Part shown: one piece after another, positions 53,945 through 64,000 of the stretch
How the letters are laid out: the number at the start of each line of letters is the position of its first letter
Numbering within the stretch: the first letter of the stretch is position 1
From: Poriferisulfidus sp963668445
Lineage (GTDB): Bacteria; Pseudomonadota; Gammaproteobacteria; Poriferisulfidales; Poriferisulfidaceae
NCBI GenBank assembly: GCA_963668445.1
Contig: OY764335.1
Location: forward strand, 1,240,001 to 1,304,000
Direction of reading: 5' to 3'
DNA length: 64,000 bases
Translations under genes and position numbers: made by a program
Notes under the pieces: model-generated
The model's input: only the letters and a program-made list of their open reading frames with translations
What the model was told of the DNA's origin: nothing
Databases searched by the model: none

Positions 53945-55621
53945 TCAGTTGTAGTCTTCGTACAAGGACACCAGGAATCGAACCAGCGGCTGCAGGTCCC
54001 GGGGCGCGATCCCGATCTTTCGAAGTTCGTCGTCCGCATGCCTGAGGCCGCCGCCGCGGCTGCGCGCGGATGCAGCGATGTAAAACCCGACTGCGGCATG
54101 CAGGTCGCTGATGCGGCCGTTATGCATGTAGGGCGCCGAGTGGCCCAGATCCCTCAGCGTCGGGGTCTTGAATGCGGCAATCGACCGCTCCAGAGCCTGA
54201 TCCGCCGTGGCGCACTCCGCGCCGTCGCGGCAGAACCAGCGGCGCAGCAGCTCCTGCGACTTCGGGTAGTCGTCGTTCAGAAAGACGTTCCAGGCGCCCA
54301 GATCCGTCGCCAGCGGCTCGGATTCCGATGCGGCTTTGCGGAACATTTCCCGCCTGTCCGGATGCGTGGCGGTCGCCGGCAGATAATCGTCTGCCCTCTC
54401 CATGCGCTGCTGCGCGGTGGGGATACGCAGTTTCCAGAAGGAGCCGGAGCCGTGCACGGCTTCGTACTCGATTTGCGTCACGCCGATGTTGTGCAGGCCG
54501 AAATCCGTGAAATGCGGAGCCGGATGGCACGCGACGCAGTTGCCGGCCCCGCGCGCTTCCGCCGGCTTGCGGCTGAAGAAGATCCGCATGCCTTCCAGTT
54601 CCGTTTCGCCGAAGGCGTACGGCTGGTCGTGGAACCTGAACCCGCCGCCATCCGTAGCGGGATTGCCGCGCACGAACTGCAATGCTCCGCGCTCGGCCAA
54701 TGCTTCGACTTGCGCAAGGAGCCTCTCGCTGTAGGCTTCGGTCGATTCGTCCGGACCGGGGCTGCGCGGCAGTCCGTTGGCGTCCAGAAACAGATCGTAG
54801 GGCGCCATGCTCTCGGCCTCCGCGGAGAACGCCAGATCGTCGAGATAGTGCCGGATCAGACGCGCCGCGCCCGCCAGCACCTCGTCGCAAGAGCTGGTCG
54901 AAGCATCCATGCGTCCGGATTCGGCGATCCGATGCTCCGCAGGCAGCGCCTCCCCGGACATGGACATGCCGGCAAAGACTTCCCGATAGGCCAGCCCGCC
55001 GAACTCCTGCGCCAGTTCGCCCGTCCCGTCGTCCTGCCTGATGACGTCGCAGGCATGGCGGGCGGCGAGGCCGCCTTCTCGGGGCCGCCATCCCAGATTG
55101 CGTCCCGTCAGCGTGGCGACGATCAGGTCTTGCGCCGAGGCGAACTCGCCGTCGGCATGCAGAACGAAATGGCCGCGCTGCAAGGCTCCCACCAGGACGG
55201 GGGAATTGCGGACGGTTTCGGACTGCCCGTCGCCCCGTTCGGGCAAGGGGCTTCGGGACGCGAAGTCGGCATAGGCGCGCATGCCCAGTTCCTTCTGCCC
55301 GACATGCTCGTCCACCAGATGGCAGGCGCGGCAATTGTAGGACGCGCCCTTGAACGGGCCCTCGGCGAAAGGGATCTGGTAGGGCGGCAGCCCGAAGAAT
55401 CGGGACGTCTTCTCCAGTTTCGGATCGCCCTCGCCGAGCGGCTCGTTGATGCCGCCGCCGCCCGCCACGAACTCGTGGAAGCGCTGGGCGAACCGGGTTT
55501 CGAGGAACAGCCGTTCTCCATGGAAGACTTCGGCGGCCGGAGGCGGCTCTTCCGCGGCATGCGCAAAGTGACTCCAACCCGCGGCGAGGCATGCCGCGAG
55601 AATTGCCGTTCGAACACTCAT
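53945..55621 (-). CDS. Secreted diheme cytochrome c peroxidase / MauG-family protein
   Basis: A 558-residue periplasmic protein with signal peptide (AILAACLAAGWSHFAHA-A) and two haem c sites, NCRACH (residues 97-101) and NCVACH (362-366). The C-terminus has KTPTLRDLGHSAPYMHNGRISDL, the bacterial CCP/MauG signature, keeping the Met. Spacing between haem sites (about 260 residues) is much longer than in ordinary CCP of about 350 residues. Function could be peroxide reduction or oxidation of a partner protein. It is last of a three-gene run with the secreted protein and cupin, 92 bases before coaX. No good ribosome site is seen. Confidence 0.88.
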   Translation of the reverse strand: MSVRTAILAACLAAGWSHFAHAAEEPPPAAEVFHGERLFLETRFAQRFHEFVAGGGGINEPLGEGDPKLEKTSRFFGLPPYQIPFAEGPFKGASYNCRACHLVDEHVGQKELGMRAYADFASRSPLPERGDGQSETVRNSPVLVGALQRGHFVLHADGEFASAQDLIVATLTGRNLGWRPREGGLAARHACDVIRQDDGTGELAQEFGGLAYREVFAGMSMSGEALPAEHRIAESGRMDASTSSCDEVLAGAARLIRHYLDDLAFSAEAESMAPYDLFLDANGLPRSPGPDESTEAYSERLLAQVEALAERGALQFVRGNPATDGGGFRFHDQPYAFGETELEGMRIFFSRKPAEARGAGNCVACHPAPHFTDFGLHNIGVTQIEYEAVHGSGSFWKLRIPTAQQRMERADDYLPATATHPDRREMFRKAASESEPLATDLGAWNVFLNDDYPKSQELLRRWFCRDGAECATADQALERSIAAFKTPTLRDLGHSAPYMHNGRISDLHAAVGFYIAASARSRGGGLRHADDELRKIGIAPRDLQPLVRFLVSLYEDYN

Positions 55622-55712
55622 CGGAGATGATCGGAGCCGGAATGCGCACGGCAACCCTTCCGCGGGCTCCGGCCGGCGCGGCGGCCCGAGCATCCCGAGC
55701 GAGAGGAGCGTC

Positions 55713-57164
55713 CTACGGGGCAGGCGCCACGGGCTTCTCCACGGACGGATACTTCAGCGTGAGTTCGGCCCCCAAGTCTTCGGCGTGCGGATTCTCCTCC
55801 CCCATCTCCGTGAGGTACGGATCCGCATAGGCGCCGTACTCGCCCGGCTCCAGCGTGTAGGTGACTTCCTGTGTGCCATGCCCGGCATTGGCCAGGTATT
55901 TGGTGGGGCTGCTCCAGCTTTGCCCGTCCAGATTGGCGAAGAACTTGATGTCGACCAGCACGCCGTCGCACAGCGGCGTAATCTCCTCGTAGTTCGTCGG
56001 CCATCCTGCCGCGCCAGTGGTCTTGGGGTAGTTGCTCCAGTCGCCGCCTTTCAGCGGGCAGGCGCCGCCGCCGCCGAAAGCCGCGCGGTTGGGATGGTGG
56101 ACGCCGTACACGGGCAAGCCTTTCGCCGCGGCCGTGGCGCCGCCTTCCAGATGGAACCGGGGCTCGTACGTCACTTCGGTCTTGACTTCCTGCCCGCTCG
56201 CCTTGACATGTTCGTAGTAATCGCCATGGGGGCGGACGTACTGGAAGTCCTGATTGTCGGGGTTGTCGAAGACCGCCGTGATGAACAGGTACGGCTCGTT
56301 GAAGAACGGGCGCTCGATCAGGTAGAACTCCGCCTTGGTCCGGCTGAGGTCCACGGACTGCCAATCGACCGAGCCCTCGTCCTCGCCGCCGACGTTGATC
56401 CATGCCCGGGCATCCGGGAACAGATCGACGCGCAGGACCTTCGTGTACAGTTCGCTGACGTCGAGGCCGGCGCGCTTGCCGAGCGGACCGACCTGGTTCG
56501 CGCCGGGCTGGTCGAACGAGTAGTCCACCGCCTTGCGCGCGTAAGGGTACTGGTTGGCCGACATCGTGCAATAGAAATGCGGCAGGTCGATCGGCACGTG
56601 GTCGTCGTACTTGCCTTGGTACTTGGGATGGTGCAGCGGGACGTCCACGAAGTTCAGGCGGCCGTCCTCCGCCACTCTCTGGTGCGGATGCTTGTAGCCG
56701 CCCCAGCTTTCTCCCGGAAGGTAGCTGGCGTAGTCGCGTTCCAGCGCCGCCAGATTGGCTTCGTCGAACAGATCGGCGCCTTCCTCGAGCCCTTCGGCGT
56801 CCTTCCGGCGGTATTCCCGGATCGTCCCGTTGTCCTGCACCCGCCACAAGCCGTGCTTGCCTTCCCCGATCATGGTCATGGTCTGCTCCACGACGTTCAC
56901 GAACCGGTAGGTGTAGTTCGTGTTCATGTAGCCCGAGAAGACGGGCAGATGGGGAATGCTCGAATGGGTCGTCTGAGGCCGGCCCTGTCCCACCAGAGCC
57001 GCCTGCCCGTCGTCCTCCGCCACGTTCTGGTCGCTCGTGTAGTAGTAGGGGTCGCCCATCGTCAGATCCTTGATGTGGCCCGCCCCGTCGGCGCCCAGCG
57101 GGGCGGATGCGGCCAGCAGCCACGCGCCTGCGAGGCCGAGCATGGCTGGGTGGCTTGGTTTCAT
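55713..57164 (-). CDS. Unrecognised secreted protein, Trp/Tyr-rich
   Basis: I do not recognise this family. The 483-residue product has a signal peptide (MLGLAGAWLLAASAPLGA-D) and no membrane segment after it. The mature part holds seven Trp and many Tyr (for example GDPYYYTS and SGYMNTNYTYRF) and only three Cys (ACPLKGG; TPLCDG; one in FYCTMS). Beta-rich character seems likely. ATG 57164 has AGGAG eight bases upstream. It lies between a diheme enzyme and a cupin in one operon. By analogy with diheme enzymes that oxidise tryptophan in partner proteins (MauG, MbnH), it is a candidate partner; this is inference only. Confidence 0.8.
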   Translation of the reverse strand: MKPSHPAMLGLAGAWLLAASAPLGADGAGHIKDLTMGDPYYYTSDQNVAEDDGQAALVGQGRPQTTHSSIPHLPVFSGYMNTNYTYRFVNVVEQTMTMIGEGKHGLWRVQDNGTIREYRRKDAEGLEEGADLFDEANLAALERDYASYLPGESWGGYKHPHQRVAEDGRLNFVDVPLHHPKYQGKYDDHVPIDLPHFYCTMSANQYPYARKAVDYSFDQPGANQVGPLGKRAGLDVSELYTKVLRVDLFPDARAWINVGGEDEGSVDWQSVDLSRTKAEFYLIERPFFNEPYLFITAVFDNPDNQDFQYVRPHGDYYEHVKASGQEVKTEVTYEPRFHLEGGATAAAKGLPVYGVHHPNRAAFGGGGACPLKGGDWSNYPKTTGAAGWPTNYEEITPLCDGVLVDIKFFANLDGQSWSSPTKYLANAGHGTQEVTYTLEPGEYGAYADPYLTEMGEENPHAEDLGAELTLKYPSVEKPVAPAP

Positions 57165-57206
57165 GGCTACGTCTCCTGCCTGCTTTGATCCGTCCGGAGG
57201 CATGGC

Positions 57207-57638
57207 TCAAAGCTCTCCCTTGGCCCTTTGGCCGCAGAAGAAAGCTAGGCCCGACGAATCCGACGTGAATGTGATCTTCGCGCCTTTGTCGAAATAGATG
57301 ATGTCGCCCGCGGTCGCGTGGAACGTTTCGCCACCCTCTTCGACCAAGGTCATTTCGCCGGAGACGATGAACTTGGCTTCGTTGTAGGTGTAGGTGTATT
57401 CCAGCGGGTTGCTCTTCGCCAGGCTGAACAGGCCGCAGGTCATCGGCGTGTTTTCGTCCGAGGCGATCATGTCGATCAGGGCGGCTTCAACGCCTTCGAT
57501 GCCCATGGAAGCCAGTTCCATGTCCGCAGCGCCCTTGAAGGTCTGCATTTTCGGTGCGGGGCTGTCGGCCAGGGCCGCGGAGCACAGCATGGCGGCCGAT
57601 GCCAGCAGGCTCAGAGCGGTGGTTTGTCGCAATTGCAT
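57207..57638 (-). CDS. Secreted cupin-domain protein (EutQ-like)
   Basis: A 143-residue protein with a signal peptide (TALSLLASAAMLCSAALA-D) and one small cupin barrel (about residues 45-135): TYTYNEAKFIVSGEMTLVEEGG and TAGDIIYFDKGAKITFTS. The metal-binding histidines of typical cupins are mostly missing (EAKF in place of HxH), as in EutQ-type cupins. Role unknown. GGAG lies seven bases before ATG 57638. First gene of the cupin-secreted protein-diheme run. Confidence 0.82.
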   Translation of the reverse strand: MQLRQTTALSLLASAAMLCSAALADSPAPKMQTFKGAADMELASMGIEGVEAALIDMIASDENTPMTCGLFSLAKSNPLEYTYTYNEAKFIVSGEMTLVEEGGETFHATAGDIIYFDKGAKITFTSDSSGLAFFCGQRAKGEL

Positions 57639-57712
57639 GGCGCTTCTCCGTATCATCGTCGATGGTTACAGGGCAGGCCCGCATCGACCATGCGGCGGCG
57701 GGCTTTTGCGCT

Positions 57713-57721
57713 AGTGTAGCA
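57713..57721 (-). promoter_or_regulatory. Possible extended -10 promoter of the cupin-diheme operon
   Basis: TGC-TACACT on the minus strand (57721-57713), fitting an extended -10. Transcription would start near 57706, about 68 bases before the cupin ATG. This would let the three-gene module be expressed separately from birA. No Fur-like box is visible. Confidence 0.4.
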
Positions 57722-57767
57722 CGGCGGCATTCGGGGAATGCGAATCCGGGCGGCAATGCTTTGCCAG

Positions 57768-58547
57768 CTACCTCCGGCGCAGGCGCACGTCGGCGCAATC
57801 GAACTTCCGGATCCCCTCGGCGCCCTCCACGCGCAAGCGCCCCTGATCGTCCACGCCGCAGGCGCGCCCAATGCAAGTTCCTCCCGGTCCGGCCACTTCC
57901 ACTTCCTCGCCGCGCAGGCCGTCGCACCGCGCAAAGCATGCTTCGAGGTCGGTCGGCGCATTCGCATCCAGATGCGCCAGACCGTCGGACACCGCACCGA
58001 TCAGGCCGGCGGCCAGCAGGTTGATATCCGGGACTTGCCGGCAGGCTTCGGCAATGGAGGTCGCCGGGCGGTCCAGCTCCGGGGCTTCCCGCACGTTGAG
58101 GCCCACTCCGAAGGCGCAGGCCGACGCGTCGCCGCGCGCGCGGCACTCGATGAGCACGCCGCCGAACTTGGCCGCGCCGTACATCAGGTCGTTCGGCCAG
58201 TTCAGGCAGGGCCGTCCGAACCCCATCTCGCGCAGACGCTCGACCAGGGCAATCCCGATCCACAATGCCAAGGCCGCCGGCGCTTCCGCCGGAAAAGCAT
58301 GCAACACCGAAAAGCATAAGGCCCCGTCGGCCGTCTCCCAGCGCCGGCCCTGCCGCCCGCGCCCTCCGGTCTGACGCCGTGCGATCCAAACCCGATCGCA
58401 GGCTTCCGCGTTGCCGTACAGGATGTCGTTGGTGGAGGCGACCTCGTCGACCACCTCGATGTCTCCGAGACGATTGCGAATCGCCTCGGGCAGAGCCTTG
58501 GCAATCCGATTAGCGTCCAGCAGCAGGGGGACAGCAGGAGCAACCAT
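57768..58547 (-). CDS. birA: Biotin--[acetyl-CoA-carboxylase] ligase (no DNA-binding domain)
   Basis: BirA attaches biotin to the acetyl-CoA carboxylase carrier protein. The 259-residue product has TNDILYG, the biotinoyl-AMP loop GGRGRQGRRWETADGALCFSVL, and NWPNDLMYGAAKFGGVLIE, then the small C-terminal domain. The N-terminal helix-turn-helix of E. coli BirA is absent, so it is probably not a biotin-operon repressor. The ATG at 58547 was chosen; the only earlier in-frame start is a TTG at 58562. Confidence 0.94.
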   Translation of the reverse strand: MVAPAVPLLLDANRIAKALPEAIRNRLGDIEVVDEVASTNDILYGNAEACDRVWIARRQTGGRGRQGRRWETADGALCFSVLHAFPAEAPAALALWIGIALVERLREMGFGRPCLNWPNDLMYGAAKFGGVLIECRARGDASACAFGVGLNVREAPELDRPATSIAEACRQVPDINLLAAGLIGAVSDGLAHLDANAPTDLEACFARCDGLRGEEVEVAGPGGTCIGRACGVDDQGRLRVEGAEGIRKFDCADVRLRRR

Positions 58548-58639
58548 GAAGAAAGGCTGCAAATCCGGCTATCGCGACGATTTTTCGGGCCTTTCAGCGA
58601 TCGCCCGGAAATCGCTGCAATGACAGGCCAAGACAGATA

Positions 58640-58930
58640 TCATGCCTCGCCGCCACGACGTTCCTTTCGCGCCTTCGCGACGATTTCGATGGCGTCTTGC
58701 ATGATTTCATCTTCGGAGCGGGCGGCATCCTCAGGCGAAAGCTTGATGCGCGCGAAAACCGCGGCAATCTCATCGGCAACCGCATCGCGGTCCACGACCT
58801 CCTTGGGACGCAGAAGAATGCCGTCCCCTGCGACGGACGCTTCCATCAAATCGCCCTCATGCAAATCAACCTGCTCGCGCAGTTTCGCGGGAATGGTGAC
58901 TTGAAACTTCGGCTTCACGGTAACCAGCAT
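58640..58930 (-). CDS. SpoVT/AbrB-type DNA-binding protein (antitoxin-like), no partner toxin
   Basis: A 96-residue protein. The N-terminal AbrB swapped-hairpin reads VTVKPKFQVTIPAKLREQVDLHEGDLMEASV; the rest is charged and helical. Such proteins are often antitoxins paired with a PIN or MazF toxin, but none follows: only 92 bases separate it from birA. It has a strong GGAGG five bases before the ATG. Could be an orphan antitoxin or a stand-alone regulator. Confidence 0.8.
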   Translation of the reverse strand: MLVTVKPKFQVTIPAKLREQVDLHEGDLMEASVAGDGILLRPKEVVDRDAVADEIAAVFARIKLSPEDAARSEDEIMQDAIEIVAKARKERRGGEA

Positions 58931-58997
58931 TTTGTCCTCCAGAGAAAGTTTGAAAATCGTATTTTCCTACACTATGCACCATTACCCCCCTAAAGAA

Positions 58998-59020
58998 CGG
59001 CCCCGCGCGCGGCGGGGCCG
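58998..59020 (-). terminator. rRNA operon terminator
   Basis: On the minus strand CGGCCCCG and CGGGGCCG form a perfect 8-base stem with a 7-base loop, followed by TTCTTTA. It lies eight bases after the 5S 3' end and ends the rRNA transcript. Confidence 0.75.
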
Positions 59021-59028
59021 GGGGATGG

Positions 59029-59144
59029 TGCCTGGCGACGTCCTACTTTCACATGGGGAAGCCCCACACTATCATCGGCGAAGAACCGTTTCACGGTCGA
59101 GTTCGGAATGGATCGAGTGGTTCCAGTTCTCTATGGTCGCCAGA
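59029..59144 (-). rRNA. rrf: 5S ribosomal RNA
   Basis: About 116 bases. The ends pair (CTGGCGAC near 59143 with GTCGCCAG near 59036), and the interior has the conserved loop-A/B segment CCATTCCGAACTCGA and CCCATGTGAAAGTAGGAC. Ends are placed by the terminal helix and could shift by one or two bases. Confidence 0.95.
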
Positions 59145-59196
59145 CGAAAAAATGTCGGATGATTCACGCAATCAATCAGCAGATCTGAAGTTGCAC

Positions 59197-62076
<2,880 letters not shown>

Positions 62077-62244
62077 GTGCAACTCCAGACGAGCCGGAGC
62101 CGCATCGTTCAACGATCGACTTGATTGATTGTTTGAATCCAGTCCCGTCGCCGGGACCGGCTTCGCATGTGAATCATCCAACTTGTGAAACAGCCGCGCC
62201 GGCTGCAGCGCACGGCGCGATCGAAAGGGGGCGACGGACGGGGA

Positions 62245-62320
62245 TGGTGGAGCCAGGGAGGATCGAACTCCCGACCTCTTGCGTGCAAAGCAAGCGCTCT
62301 CCCAGCTGAGCTATGGCCCC
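62245..62320 (-). tRNA. tRNA-Ala (anticodon TGC)
   Basis: A 76-base cloverleaf including CCA: acceptor GGGGCCA/TGGCTCC, anticodon stem CTTGC/GCAAG with loop TTTGCAC (anticodon TGC), T arm GGGAG-TTCGATC-CTCCC. It lies in the 16S-23S spacer after tRNA-Ile. Confidence 0.97.
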
Positions 62321-62333
62321 GGCCCTGCCCGGC

Positions 62334-62410
<77 letters not shown>

Positions 62411-62520
62411 GTGCGCATGCGCGTGCGGGCTGCGCCCGATCGGCGCGCTCCGGCCCGATACCGTCTGGTTGTCAAAACGAAGCTTGTGCGGACGTCCGCC
62501 GGGGTGTGTTCTTGCTCGTA

Positions 62521-64000
<1,480 letters not shown>

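Noticed and set aside
58931..58997. Promoter for the AbrB-like gene between it and the rRNA terminator
   Set aside because: TACGAT is present on the minus strand, but no -35 or extended -10 accompanies it, so I did not list it.

Overview
The window looks like a chromosomal segment of a GC-rich (about 60%, by eye) gammaproteobacterium. Evidence: a 16S gene with a gammaproteobacterial signature and a standard CCTCCTT 3' end; LpoA, a lipoprotein known from Gammaproteobacteria; a Vibrio-type TonB2 energy-transduction cluster; UbiG; and E. coli-like gene order in thrS-infC-rpmI-rplT-pheS-pheT-ihfA and in the dcw cluster. The MurE DNPR motif indicates a meso-diaminopimelate wall. I cannot place it at genus level. 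Genes are tightly packed: many starts overlap the preceding stop as ATGA, GTGA or TGATG. Several proteins are shortened, which suggests compaction.

Layout. 1-12314 (minus): the division and cell wall cluster mraZ-rsmH-ftsL-ftsI-murE-murF-mraY-murD-ftsW-murG-murC, with the first codons of murB at the edge. 12315-12824: an AT-rich intergenic region. 12825-14302 (plus): yffB-like arsC family gene and dapE. 14318-20795 (minus): an exonuclease, cysM, acpS, pdxJ, recO, era, rnc, lepB, tRNA-Pro and a MerR regulator. 20788-27156 (minus): ihfA, pheT, pheS, rplT, rpmI, infC (AUC start) and thrS. 27672-30179: a single 835-residue chain joining CysD-, CysN- and CysC-like domains. 30689-30968: a broken vapBC pair. 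30980-36350 (minus): lpdA, aceF, aceE. 36433-46585 (plus): lpoA, then DUF3450-ttpC-exbB2-exbD2-tonB2-TPR, then ubiG, gph, rmuC, yciK. 46548-50194 (minus): an endonuclease III-like glycosylase and three-subunit transhydrogenase. 50692-53004 (plus): a FecA-like TonB receptor behind a Fur box. 53106-58547 (minus): coaX and birA, separated by a diheme cytochrome, an unrecognised secreted protein and a secreted cupin. 58640-58930: a lone AbrB-like gene. 58998-64000 (minus): the rRNA operon 16S-tRNA-Ile-tRNA-Ala-23S-5S with its terminator.

How the parts connect: most of the window is core housekeeping (wall synthesis, translation, pyruvate oxidation, redox balance). The TonB2-type motor would energise outer-membrane receptors such as the iron-regulated FecA-like one.

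The most unusual items are: (1) the CysD-CysN-CysC fusion, whose adenylyltransferase and GTPase parts have lost key motifs while the APS kinase part is intact; (2) a PheT without its N-terminal tRNA-binding domain; (3) a three-gene periplasmic module (diheme enzyme, Trp/Tyr-rich secreted protein, cupin) inserted between birA and coaX, two genes that are often neighbours.
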